A stretch of DNA of 64,000 nt from Branchiostoma lanceolatum (lineage: Eukaryota; Chordata; Leptocardii; Amphioxiformes; Branchiostomatidae): positions 18,688,734 through 18,752,733 of the forward strand of contig NC_089738.1 in the NCBI RefSeq assembly GCF_035083965.1. The letters run 5' to 3'. Shown here one piece after another: positions 1 to 12,200 of this stretch; the first letter of the stretch is position 1; each line of letters starts with the position of its first letter. The translations under genes were made by a program, and so were the position numbers. The notes below the pieces were generated by a model, which worked only from the letters and a program-made list of their open reading frames with translations, had not been told where the DNA came from and searched no databases.

Positions 1-51
1 TAGTTGGTTAGTCGGTTGTTTGATTGATTGATTGATATTCAACGTCTGCAG

Positions 52-3000
52 GAGACGGAATGCTGGACGCCTCGGAGTCGTACCAGATGAACTACATCTA
101 CAACACCATCAAGAACCCGGACGCCGCCATCATGAACGCTCTCGACGCCAACGGAGACGGCAAGCTGTCCAAGCTGGAGGTGTTGGGCGCCATGAAACTG
201 GACGAGGCCATGTTCGCTATGGACACAGACGGTACGATGGTGCTGCAAGCTGTTTTAGTTGTAACTCTCTATTGGTGATCAATAGACCGGCGGCGTGGCG
301 TAATGGTTAGAGCGTTGAACTCGGAATCCGTAGGTCCCGAGTTCGATACTCACCATGCCCCGACGGTGTGCCCTTGGGAAAGGCACTTTACACTACCTTC
401 CCGGACGGTGGAGTGACGCCCACTGAGCCTACTCGGCTAATCTGTCGAACTGGGTGCCAAAAACACCCAGCGGATTTGGTTGCCGATGTACCAACATCTA
501 GCACATTTGCCACTGAGAACCGTTTTTTTTTTTGGTAATCAGAGACACCAGACATCTGCTACTGATTAGTTTTCAATAAAGAAGATAGGACCCCGTCTAT
601 CCAGATCACTTCTCACCAGGCAAGCCACGAGTGAAGACCATATTCCTTGCTCTCTTAGAGCAGTGCATAAACTACTTTAACACTGGTGGCAGCGGTGGGA
701 TGTGAGCTGGATAGACGGGGGTCTATCTTCTTTATTGCAAACTAATAACATAGCTGCGGCGTCTTTTTTATTCATGTTAACCACACACGTTCTTAAAGGT
801 TCTATTTTGGACCCCCTGTTATTTCTCATTGCCGTTAATGTTTTTCTTCTTAGTTATTGATTTGTTACCGTTAAGTTGTTTTGTTAATTAGTTGTTCTTT
901 GTTGTTTCATTTCTTCAACTTATTATAGTTATTATCCTTGACCCGTTGTTATACCGAGAAACCTTATTGCCCCCCCCCCTCCTACCCAAGAACAATCCTT
1001 ATGTATTGTGATTGGATGTCTGTATGTATTGTTTAACCCCTGCGAAAAAAAAAAATACTAAAGTGTTGATGGCTTCTTGTACTCGCGAATTAAATCCGAA
1101 TCGATATTTCCGTGCAGGGGACGGATTCTTGACCGTGCAGGAGATGATGCCCGTTTTTGGCAACGATACCCAGGCCATGTTCGACCGCCTAGACGCTGAT
1201 ATGGACGGCCAGCTGTCGTTCGACGAGATCAACGCCGGGACGTCCCTGGAAAACATCTTCGACTTCTTCGATATGGACGGTACGTTTTCCTGGTATTGTT
1301 TCTTTTCTATTAATTCGTAAATTCTTATCAAAGCATATATTGTAGTCGCGCGTGATGTGAAAGCACCATACATAGTACGTTTTCCGCAAACCAATGTCCG
1401 AAAAACATGCATACATACATAGTATATTACATGTTCATACTCAGCGAGTTGAAGCATATACAAAGTTCTGCTTCCAGTATTCCCGGCTATACATTATCTC
1501 TGTCCGGTCTTTTCCACTTAGACCAGTTTCTAATCCCATAATGCTCTTAAGTGTGGATTATGGACGGCCTCCTCTCCTAATTAGGAGAACCAGCCGTAAA
1601 ACATATTGATACAAAGTAGGATAAAACTAGGTGAAATAAGACGCAAAATTGTGTGAGATAAATAGAAATATAACATTGTCTTACCTTTGATACTCAAATG
1701 TTCCCAGCTGATGGCTACCTGACGGGGTCTGAAGCCGACGGTATCTACTACGTGTACAACGCCATCGTCACCAACCCGATCCTTGTGCACGGGGGTCTGG
1801 ATGCAGACGGTGACGGCAAGATATCCCTGGCCGAGGTGGAGATCTTTATGACGATACACGATGTTCTGGACGCCTTGGACCAAGACGGTACTGAAAGAAA
1901 AACTACACTTCAAATTGAAAAGTCTATAATACTATGCTAAATGTACCCCAAAGTCAAGTTCTCACTTGGCTTGAAAGTTCATCTGTGTTGATAGAAATCA
2001 TTCTTAAACAAGTTTTAACTGTAATTTCCAACACAAGAAATTGGACTTACCCAAATTTTCGACCGTACGACATCGGTCTTTGCCAAGGAGTGATCCATCC
2101 ACCGCTGGGATGACGTCACGTTATGCAGACAGCACACGTGACTCCGTGAGTAGTGAATCGTAAGTAACGGAAAGTCTGTGGCGCCCGCCGTCTCTGTTGA
2201 GGGATGGTCGTAGGGCCCTGATGTAAATGGCTTCCTTGATGCCTCTTGCAACGAAGTTCGGCTCAGTGTCCAGGATTTTAACTTTATCCAGCTCTCACTT
2301 GTTTTACACTTAGTCCGCCATAGTTAAGTCAGGGATCTTCCACCGTTTGAAACTCTCACCTGGTGATTGCATTATGTGACGTCATGGATCTATGTTTCCC
2401 AATTAGATCTGACACTCATGTTTATCCTGTAGGTGACGGCCATTACACCATGCAGGAGTTTGTCGACTACATGGGAGACTCGAATCTCTTCAACATCCTG
2501 GATCACAACGGCGACATGTGGCTGAGTACCGGCGAGGTACACACCATCGGCCTGAACAACATCTTCAACTACCATGACCAAGACGGTACGATTTCTTATG
2601 TCACTTATGCTACAGTTACAGCCCATGCCCGGGGGAGGGGGGTAGCCCCGGCCGGGCCCCGAAGCCACACATTTGTCCCGGTGCTGGATACCGGGGAAAG
2701 GGTATCTCTTGGTGTTCTCACGATTAGCTTACGGCGCCTATTCAATATTTCATATTTGTTATCTATTACATGTTATTTGTTACCGGGTTCCGGGTTGGTT
2801 TTAACTCGAGTATCAAAAAATCCCAGGACCCGACTGTGACCGAAAATACTGACCGAAAGTAGCCAGGTGGTCGCTTGGTGTCCCACAGGGCCACGTAGGG
2901 GTCACGCCTGTAAGTGAAAAGAATAGTCTGTAAACTACCTAGCGGAGAGTGAAAGATGAATTATCCAATGTCTTCATAGACAGTGTTCAATGATCTGCAA

Positions 3001-3261
3001 AGTACTTTGATTCTGACTGATTTTTCAATCGTCTCAACGTTTTTCGTATGATCTTTTGCGTCATTGATGAGGGAAGGTCTCAAACGTCTTTCAGTGAGCT
3101 CTCGGGTGTTTAAAAAATATGTTAACGATCTTTCATGTTCCGTTGATTGGCTGTTTCCAGGCGACGGGTTCCTGATTGGAAGCGAAGCGGATAAGATGTT
3201 GTTCATCTATGACCAGTTCCTGGCCATGAATGCGGTGAATGACGTCAACACGGGAAACTAA
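52..3261 (+). CDS. efA: secreted EF-hand array protein, 3' part (5' exons lie left of the window)
   Basis: Five coding exons are visible: 52-231, 1118-1279, 1708-1887, 2433-2585 and 3161-3261 (stop TAA at 3259-3261). All four internal exons are multiples of three, flanked by AG and GT, and begin after the first base of a codon. Each encodes the end of one EF-hand loop, a full EF-hand (for example DANGDGKLSKLE and DADGDGKISLAE) and the first three loop residues of the next. Joined junction loops read like DTDGDGFLTVQE, a canonical 12-residue loop with Asp at 1, 3, 5 and Glu at 12. Exon lengths (180, 162, 180, 153, then terminal) match the last five exons of efB, so the signal-peptide exon and two more should lie upstream. 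It should bind several Ca2+ ions in the secretory pathway or outside the cell. The true function is unknown. Splicing is inferred from sequence only. Confidence 0.85.
285..530 (+). repeat. tRNA-derived SINE in efA intron
   Basis: The head resembles a tRNA gene, with an A-box-like TGGCGTAATGG and a B-box-like GAGTTCGATAC. It is followed by the CCCTTGGGAAAGGCACTTTACAC body found in several other copies in this window. It ends near a poly-T stretch. Confidence 0.75.
563..747. mobile_element. MITE with about 40-bp terminal inverted repeats
   Basis: The left arm (TTTCAATAAAGAAGATAGGA, then CCCCGTCTATCCAG) is mirrored by CTGGATAGACGGGGG and a TCTATCTTCTTTATTG arm on the right. No coding capacity is visible. 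It lies in the efA intron between exons 52-231 and 1118-1279. Confidence 0.75.
2030..2260. mobile_element. Diverged arm of the palindromic MITE seen at 29064-29438
   Basis: The order of blocks (ACAAGAAATTGGACTTACCC, AAATTTTCG, then GTGACGTC and CACGTGA) matches one arm of the long palindrome at 29064-29438, with considerable divergence. It lies in an efA intron. Confidence 0.5.
2620..2880. repeat. GC-rich interspersed repeat (GGGCCCCG-type)
   Basis: The CCCCGGCCGGGCCCCG start and the TTACCGGGTTCCGGGTTGG and TTTTAACTCGAG parts recur in related form at 10003-10200, 19850-19950 and 54655-54900. It is probably a non-autonomous DNA transposon or LINE tail. No gene is seen in it. Confidence 0.5.
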
Positions 3262-4235
3262 ACATCGTCATCCTGGTACCCACGTAAGTATTGCCATGTT
3301 GTTCAGCTATATGAAAATAATTACTTATAAATTATTGTCAAACATTGTCTTCCTGTTACCCACGTAAGTATCGCCATCTTTTTTCCAAAATATGAAAATG
3401 ATTACTTTACAAATCATATCAAATATCGTCATTCTGGTAAGTATCGCCATCTTCTTCCGCTATATGGAAAAAAAAAACTTCACAAATTATTGTAAAAATA
3501 TCGTCACCCTGGTGCCTACGTAAGTACCGCCATCATTTTCCAAAATATCAAAATAATTACTTTACAAATTATTGTAAACATTTTCATCCTGGTGGCTACG
3601 TAAGTATCGCCATCTTTTTCCAAAATATAAAAATGATTACTTAACAAATTATTATAAACAGTGTCATCATGGTACCCACGTAAGTATCGCCACCTTTTTC
3701 CAAAATATAAAAATGATTACTTTACGAATTATATTGAATATCGTCATTCTGGTGCCTATGTAACTATCGCCATCTTCTTCCGGTATATGGAAAAAAAAAT
3801 TCACAAATTATTGTAAAAATATCGTCACCCTGGTGCCTACGTAAGTACCGCCATCTTTTTCCAAAACATAAAAATAATTACTTTACAAATTATTGTAAAC
3901 ATTTTCATCCTGGTGGCTACGTAAGTATCGCCATCTTTTTCCAAAATATAAAAATGATTACTTAAGAAATTATTATAAACAGTGTCATCATGGTACCCAC
4001 GTAAGTATCGCCATCTTTTTTCCAAAATATAAAAATGATTACTTTACGAATTATATTGAATATCGTCATTCTGGTGCCTATGTAACTATCGCCATCTTCT
4101 TCCGCTATATGAAAATAAATAACTTTGCAAATTATTGTAAACATCGTCATCCTGGTGGCTACGTAAGTATCAGCCTCTTCTTCCACTATATAAAAATAAT
4201 TGCTTAACAAATTATTTCAAACATCGTCATTCGGG
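3262..4235 (+). repeat. 80-bp minisatellite that multiplies the efA 3' splice donor region
   Basis: About 12 units of about 80 bp begin directly at the end of the last efA coding exon. A typical unit has CATCCTGGTGGCTACGTAAGTA followed by CGCCATCTTTTTCCAAAATA and an A/T-rich end. Most units keep a GTAAGT donor motif (for example near 3284, 3364, 3599, 3680, 3920, 4000 and 4161); two have GTAACT. Units come in a four-unit order (tails CACCCTGG, TTCATCCTGG, GTCATCATGG, GTCATTCTGG) that repeats from about 3498 to 3819 and again from 3820 to 4140, a higher-order repeat of about 321 bp. Confidence 0.9.
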
Positions 4236-4521
4236 GGGAGGACCTTTCCTTTAGATTCCTCAGCCACAATTCCAACGTTGCTACAACAATCTTTTGTCCG
4301 AGGGATCTTAGAAATTACGACAAGAATTGTTCATTTAATACAAAATTTTACGAGCTAACACTGACTAAGGTTTCAGTATGTTGACACTTGGCTGACTGAC
4401 GTTTTTAGCATGCAACATCGCAAGTTCTGTATAGCTTTACCAGCAATTGTCATGTTTTCCCTGAACATTACTGGGTGGGATTTTGTAGTCGGCTGACATG
4501 GTCTTTTCCTTCTCATTACAG

Positions 4522-4665
4522 TTGTATCCTCTGGTGACTTTGGGTCTGTTTGCGACTACAGATCTAGATTCTTCTTCAGCATGCAAGCAATGCAAACAGC
4601 GAAACTAACCCCTGCAAAATGTCGCAGCAAGAATCAAATACAATATTATTTCATGCATTCAATAT
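4522..4665 (+). other. efA 3' UTR exon
   Basis: An acceptor (TTCCTTCTCATTACAG, ending 4521) precedes TTGTATCCTCTGGTGAC. This matches the efB 3' UTR exon near 14780 (TTGTATCCTGTGCCAGGGTGAC) and, less closely, the efC one at 23263. The donor would be CAC|GTAAGTA at 3283/3284, 22 nt after the stop, or one of its copies in the minisatellite. AATACA at 4637-4642 is a possible variant poly(A) signal. Confidence 0.65.
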
Positions 4666-4669
4666 TCCC

Positions 4670-6240
4670 CATTTTTTTCTTGTCTTACTGTGTCATTGTG
4701 TTAAGTACTACATGTATGCTTAATGGGGGTCATAGCAATCTTTATATTTGTTTTAAATAACCGGTATTCACTGATAAACCAGCTGAATGTGTAAGATACC
4801 ACCTTTGTAAGATTCGCTACACTCACGGAAGAACTTCCAGTCTTGTAGAAAAATGCACATGTGGTGGCTTATCTAACGTGCTTCAGGGGCAGCTATCCTC
4901 GAAGACCGAGTCTGGCCAAGATAATCTAAATCTCAGACGCAAAAAAGATTGAAAAGAAATGAAGAAAAATGTACAGTAGTAGTGAAATTACAGTATTCAT
5001 TCATACAGTAAATGGTATATGACCAAATCACCATCGACATTAGCAAACTAGTCACTGATATCTTAACATACTGCTATTACGCCTCGCGCTCAGTAAACAC
5101 AGAACGGCCACGCCGGTGGATGACAAGGTCATATAGATATACGATATCTATAGTGTTTGCCAGAGCCACAGAGATATCCCTCATGCAAACAACTTTATCA
5201 AAACATAAAGAATAAACACGAAAGTTAAGAATAGATTTAAAGATGAGAGAAAACTGTACAGAGCAACAAAAGGACAGCCGTTTACCTTTTTAACAGTACA
5301 AACACTGCGTTACACAGGAACTTTAAAATCAAGCATATTCAAGGCCTTGGAAAGAGTGTTTGAATTAACGGCCGTTGGGTTTGAGATTTCCGTGATATCA
5401 TGATTTTCACGAAGACATTTTACAAAGAAGCTCAAATGACGACAATCCTCCTATAGCATATGCACCAGCTCTTTGAATACTTTCGTACCAGGTTTTGCGA
5501 TCCCTCCCATCTGTAGTATGATAAACCTGATAACGGCATTGGCACTGGTAAGAAAATAGACGGTAACAGTCATTTCTTTTGACGTAACTTTTAATATCTA
5601 GATTAGGCTACAGCAAGTAATCTTTACGGATGACGTCTGCGCGCGCATTGATTTCGGTCTGTTCCCAGGAAAAACACACAAGAAATTCCGCTTCCTGTAA
5701 CTATGACCAAATAGTTCCTTTTTAATATCCTATGTTTCTGCAGGCCTGCAAAATCAATGGCATATGGAAAGAAACAGGAAAGGACAACAACTGCTGTTCA
5801 ACTTCAACTGATTTATTCAAATTATTGCTGTTTTCATGATGAATAAAAGAATTGTTAGTTGTTACACTGTGTTCTCTCATTCAATTTGTGTCCTAAATTG
5901 TGTCGTCGACTTTAATATTTCAAATCTAGGCATCTTGTATTTTCGGCCCTTCTTGTTGTTGTTTCGCGCTCTCGCATTAGATTTAGGGTCCCAAAAGGAC
6001 GTCATCCATAATAATTACTTGGTGTAGCCTTACAAGCTGCCGAGCTTCCCACACGACAAATATATTAGGAACATAACTGCATTGGCGCTGTTACGAAAAT
6101 AGAACGTTACTCGGTCTTTTCTACTGACGTAACTTTTAATATCTAGATTACAAGCTGCTGTACTTCCCACACGACAAGTATATCAGGAACATTTTTTGCA
6201 TTCATCTCATACTAGTTTCTCCCGACTTCAAGTGAGTGTT
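4670..6240. other. Intergenic region between efA and efB; no gene seen
   Basis: Only short, unconvincing ORFs occur. Two related segments (about 5560-5700 and 6080-6200) share ACGTAACTTTTAATATCTAGAT and neighbouring sequence. The second lies just upstream of efB and could be its promoter, with the first an older duplicate. Confidence 0.45.
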
Positions 6241-6258
6241 CAGCTCCTGACATCAACT

Positions 6259-9200
6259 ATGACACCGTTTTTTCTGCTGTTCGTTGCCCTGGCGTCAGCT
6301 TCTCCAGTGAGGAGGTACGTACTGAATTTTTAAAACTTTTACATTAAGAATCCTTGTTGTTATAACGTTGCTGTTGGAAAGACCTTGAGCAATTTTGATT
6401 TTAATTGTTCAGTCGGTATGACCGCCATTCATCGTAACACATCAGCTTCGCAGGCACGTAACCGGTTGTATCAAGTCGACCGAATTGTCGCATCTAAACT
6501 ATTCGAGTAAAATTAAATAAATGCATTGCAACAGACCATCATAAGTACGGTAGGCATAAAGGCTCACACCCCACCGGATGATCTCTTTATAACTATAAAG
6601 TAAAGTAAAGTAAAGGGAATGGTTTTGTTCCAATGCAGCCCTTCAAACACTGCTTGTCTATTAGAAAAATGACTAAATGCATGTGTCGGAACTGAAAAAA
6701 ATAATAGTTGGAAATAAAGCTGTTGAAATATTGGTATTATTCCGTGTTCCGTGTGTTGCAACATTCGTGATCGCTACTTCGGCAAGATTCGTGGATCTGT
6801 TGGTTTATTTTGTGCCATTTCTGCCATAAGCTGATGTCCATATGATGTCATTCATAAAAAATACACTAATAGAGAATTTACAAGTTCTATTTACACTTAA
6901 GATTCGCGTATCAGTTTTTTATTTATTTTTAGAATCAGTTTTGAGGTGTCCAGATGATTTCATTTATAAAAAAAATGCGCCATTTTGGCCAAATAGAGTA
7001 CTGACAAGTTCTATATCCATTTTTTTCACGCAGGCAGACTGACGTCCTGGACATCAATGCAGACGGGCTGATCTCCTACGATGAAGTTTTCCACGCCATG
7101 ACTCTGCACGACGCTCTTGTCGCCCTGGACATAGACGGTACTTCAATTTATATCATACTTTATATCATACCTGAGCCGCGATAACGTTTGATGCGGGTGG
7201 TCCGGACCTAGCCTCCTTCGCAGCCTTCCTAGAACGGCGGCGTATATATTTGGGGGAGGGGGATGACGCAAGTTCTTACACGGGCCAAGGTTCTCTAATG
7301 CCGGCAAGGGATTTTCGCTGCCGAGGAAGTTATGTCGCCGAGGGACGATCGCCGTTCTATCGATCTTCATATATATACGCCGCCGTTCTAGGAAGACTGC
7401 GAAGGAGGCTATTCCGGACCAGGGTAATATTTTGGGTTACCATGCACAAGCCGTTCTACTTGAATCACACGGGCTTCCGTAGAACCGCTGTGGGTGCGCC
7501 AATTGCGCCGCCATCGAAAATTCAAATTTTACGGATGCAGACGATATCATTGCTACTGTTACAGTTTTTTGTTCGAAGACCCCAAATCTTCTCAACTTCC
7601 GGCGTATTTCGTATTGTTAGATAATTAATGAATTCACTTGAAAGTAAGATTCATAAATCAGGGACCGTCTTAACACATTCAAAGCATTCTGACAATATTC
7701 AGTTTAGGATATTCTATTGCACAGCAAAACGTTTGATAGACACTCCTGTACACGAAACACAAAATATAGTTGATAGTATTAACACATTCCAAACTTAAAC
7801 TTATCAGATATAACAAGGGAATCTGTTTCCTAGAATATGTGTTAACTAGCAGACGTTGTGCTGTGTTTTACACAAATGTTAGGCAGTTAATTTGACTCTT
7901 GGTTTTGTTCTTACACCGCTGAAATGGCCTAGTTGGCAGTGTTCGCCCTGCACATGTACACGGTAGGTAGTGAGCTCGAGCCCCTGCCGAGTCATACCAA
8001 AGACTTTAAAAATGGTACATGCTGCTTCCTCTGCTCAGCACTCAGCATTTGGGAAAGACATTTGACTGTTTCAAAATCTTATCCAGTTGCTTTAGTAATT
8101 ATTTTTGGCGTATCTTACTACCTGGATGTCTAACTTTCATCAACGTATTTGGGAAAGACTATGGCAGTAATGCACAAAGCTGTGTTGCCCAAGACAAGAG
8201 CTTGAAACGGAGATGGGCGCCGCCCTATGCACCATCAGTGCGGGAAGGAACTTCAACTTGACTTAACCTATTCTTACAGGCGACCAGTTCCTGTACTTGC
8301 CACAGATCGTGGAACTCTTTGGTGACGGATCTATCTTTTACCAACTGAACAACAACGGGGACGACCACCTCAGCTTCGGGGAGGTTCAACACGGACTCAC
8401 TCTCAGGGAGTTTTTCGACCTCTTCGACAAGAATGGTATGTTGTATCTGAATTTCATGTCCTTAAGGACCGTTCACACTTGTGTATATACTCAAGTCCGT
8501 ATGAAATGGACCGGTCATTCAGCCAACCAGATGACCAGACTGGCGGAAGACCGCCAGCAGTGGAGAGCTTTCACTGAGAGCTATGCTGCCCCGACGGCTG
8601 ACTAAGCTATGGGAGAGAGTGAGTGAGTGATGAGTTGCGTATCAACATATTTTTGGTTTAGCTTATGTTTGCAGCCGAATAAGTCATTTCTTTGGTTCGA
8701 TAACCAGGCTGTGCAACGATGGGTCAAAGTAGAAAGCAACTTCTTCCCCGCAAACTTAAACAAACAAAAAAATGTTAATGCGCAACTCATACGCACTTCA
8801 ATATACGCACAAGTGTGATAGGGCCCATAGGTAAAGTTTGTGGTTGGAAAAATAATCACTTTTTCGGTTCGATAATCAGGATGAACAAGTAGTTGGGCCC
8901 TTGGGAAAGGCACTTTAGACTTATGCCTCATTTTACCCGGCTGTAAAAATAGGTACCTGACTTCAGTTGGGGAGGTAAAGCGCGGTGGAAGGGGAGGAAT
9001 GGGCTCCGCCGTCATATACCGTGTCCTAGACACAGTGCATTAACATTTGCAACCGACTGCCCCTACGGCCTCAAACAGGACATGAGACTCCCTTTACCGC
9101 TACACTTTGTCATAGTACTAGTAGTCCACTGTGTTCTGCTGCTGCCATCGGTCTTTCTTCAATTCTCTCCACTTTGTTCGATTTATCACAAGCTTCCTTA

Positions 9201-12200
9201 GCTCCCTTAGGTTTCTTTCTGACCGCAACGGCCCTTGTCCCCTTTCTTTCAGGTCTGCCCTCAGTAGACTCAATAAGTTTTTGCAGTGCCTTCCTTTCCC
9301 GGATGTGTATGTATTAGGTCCTGTCAAGACGATGTCCAAAGCCTGTTGTGCATGTGCAGGTGTGTCGGTCGACATTCATAGAATGTGTCCGAACATGGAC
9401 AACCGTCCTAGTGCTCTTTCTTTCAGGTCTGCCCCCAGCAGACTCAGTAAGTTCTTGCAGTGCCTTCCTTTCCCGAATCTTTATGTATTAGGTCCTGTCA
9501 AGACGATGTCCAAAGCCTGTTGTGCAGGTGTGTAGGTCGGCATTCTTAGAATGTGTCCGAACATGGACCTTCTTCTTCTTTAGCAGCCCAGTCCCGGAAG
9601 GCTATCTGTGCGCCTCTGGAGTTCTCTTTGATGTGGCTTGAGAGTCCAGCTCTGGATTTGCACACCCTGTTGTACACACTGCATGAGCGCTGTGTGGTTA
9701 GGGGTGCATTTAGTGCTACAGTCTTTTGCTGTCTCCGTTTCTCTGCTGCACCTGGCATGTTAACCCTTTGTCCTATGTGTTGTATACAGGAGACGGAATG
9801 CTGGACGCCACGGAGTCGTACCAGATGAACTACATCTACAACACCATCAAGAACCCGGACGCCGCCATCAGCAACCTTCTAGACGCCAACGGGGACGGCA
9901 AGCTGTCCAAGCTGGAGGTGCTGGGCGCAATGACTCTGGACGAGTCCATGATCGCCATGGACATGGACGGTAGGAAAACTTCACTTATGCTTAGGTCCCA
10001 ATTGGAAAAAAGGGGCCCCGTCGGGTGTAGTTGACGGGCTGTTTTTTTTTTGGCACATTCGGGCGTGCCCCCTTCGTAGCCCTGTGGTGCAATCTGCGGT
10101 TGCCGAGTTATTCTCGGGACCCCGAATCATTTTAACTCGGCGTTAAATTCAACGTCGTACCCGATAACAAACTAATCGTGCGAACACCGGGAGCATAATA
10201 TGTAGCTGTTTGCTGGGGTAGATTGGATTCCTAGCAACTGTTGCTAAGTAACATACCTTCTCAATCTGTTCCACCATGAAAATGTCTTCATCACACCAAG
10301 TTCCATGCTTTTACCCACAGTTTGCGCAATTATGGCTATACTTTGCACCGATCGCATAGACTATCATGTCGATGGCTACTTGTACTTCCCTTGCGAATTA
10401 ATTCCGACTCGTTTTGTCCGTGCGCAGGGGACGGATTCTTCACCGTGCAAGAGTTGGCCCCCATATTTGGCAACGATACCCAAGCGACCTTTGACCGACT
10501 GGACGGCAACATGGACGGCAAGCTATCCTATGATGAGGTCACGTCCGCGACCTCCCTGGACAGGATCTTCGACTTCTACGACTTGGACGGCACGTTTTCC
10601 TGATATCACATGCTGTTCCCTGTAACTGTGTATATATGCAATTACTTAACGTTTGGGAACGTATCTATAAGTATAAGCAGCGACACCTATGCTGCAGTGC
10701 AATGTGAACCAGTCAGAATTGCCTTGATAAAGGTGACAGATGGTCGGTTGAATAAATCACTTAGTTGTGTAAAAAGGGTATTTTTCTTTGTCTTACGTTT
10801 GTTGTTCAATTGATCTCAGGTGACGGCTACCTGACGGGTTCTGAGACCGACGGTATCTACTACGTGTACAACGCCATCTTGACCAACCCGATCCTTGTGC
10901 ACGGGGGTCTGGACGCTGACGGTGACGGCAAGTTGTCCCTGGCTGAGGTAGAACTCGTCATGAATGTGCACGAGGTTCTGGTCGCCTTGGACGATGACGG
11001 TACCGTTCTTTTCTCTTCCACTGCTTCCAAAAAAGAAGTCAAGCCCAAAAAGCGTAGATTGTATTCCTTAGCAGTTCACAGAAGAGTCACTTGTTCCACT
11101 TGTCACCATTGTTAACTTGCACTGTCTGTATACTTTTTTATGTATTGTTTCATGTTGCAATTAGCCTTCGGGCAAGAACTTACAAATAAAACTCATCATG
11201 ATAATACAGTGGAAGCTAACTATTATAGCCACCACCAGGCCTTCCTTATTATCTATTTATGAATCTTTACGGTGGTCCCTTCAGTTAATGTAGTGAGTAA
11301 CTGATTTCCAAAGGAGCCCTTACAAAATCATAACAAATCAGGTTACAGAAAAAAAGGTATAACTTAACATAAACAGAATGAATAATGCATTCTGTGTGGG
11401 TATGGAGTCAATATGGACCATATAATTTAGTTTTCATTATAATATCGAACGATTGTTACTATTATTATCGTATGATTTGATATGATATTGTTATTACTTA
11501 TTACTACAGTTATGTTATAGATTATTACATTATTGTTATTTTGCTAACTGCGATGGACTCTGTAATCTCCATCATTTTGTTATCGAAATATGCTATGATT
11601 TGATATATAATTTTTTTATACAACCAATTACTATTCTGTTAGTATTTTGTTAGTATTATTATTGTCTGATTTGTTATTGTTATTATCTACTACTATAATT
11701 ATATTATGAATTGTTAGATTTATGTTATTTTTGTTAATCTAGATGGGGGAAGACCTTGTATAAGCCACTATGGCTTTTTTTCTTCCCCCAGCACATGTTT
11801 TTGTTTTGTTTTATTATGTAAAATTGATTTCAATATGTGCGAATAAACCAAACCAAACCAACGATGTTTTCCTTGCAGGAGTTTCTTTATCGAAATATAG
11901 TACTCGAGACGAAGAGTTGATGGACCGCCAGCAGCTTTCCTTAATCTTATCGAACGACTTACTCATGTTTTTCTTACAGGTGGCAACCACTTCTACTTGC
12001 TTGAGTTTCTTGCTTTCTTGAAATATGCAACTCGAGACGAAGAGCTGACGCTAGCAGTTTTCCTTGGACCCGTGCTTTTGTTTCCATAATCTTATCGAAC
12101 CACTTATACTCATGTTTTCATTGTAGGTGACAACCATTTCAGTCTGCATGAGTTTTTAGCTATATTGAAATATAGTTGATGGACCTCCTTTGAGCTTTCC

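Noticed and set aside
3262-4235. Regular repeats resembling a CRISPR array
   Set aside because: Units are contiguous without unique spacers, lie in an animal gene and contain exon and donor sequence.
5012-6027. Short frames between efA and efB (5012-5215, 5836-6027)
   Set aside because: Small, with no signal, domain or splice context; composition like the surrounding intergenic DNA.
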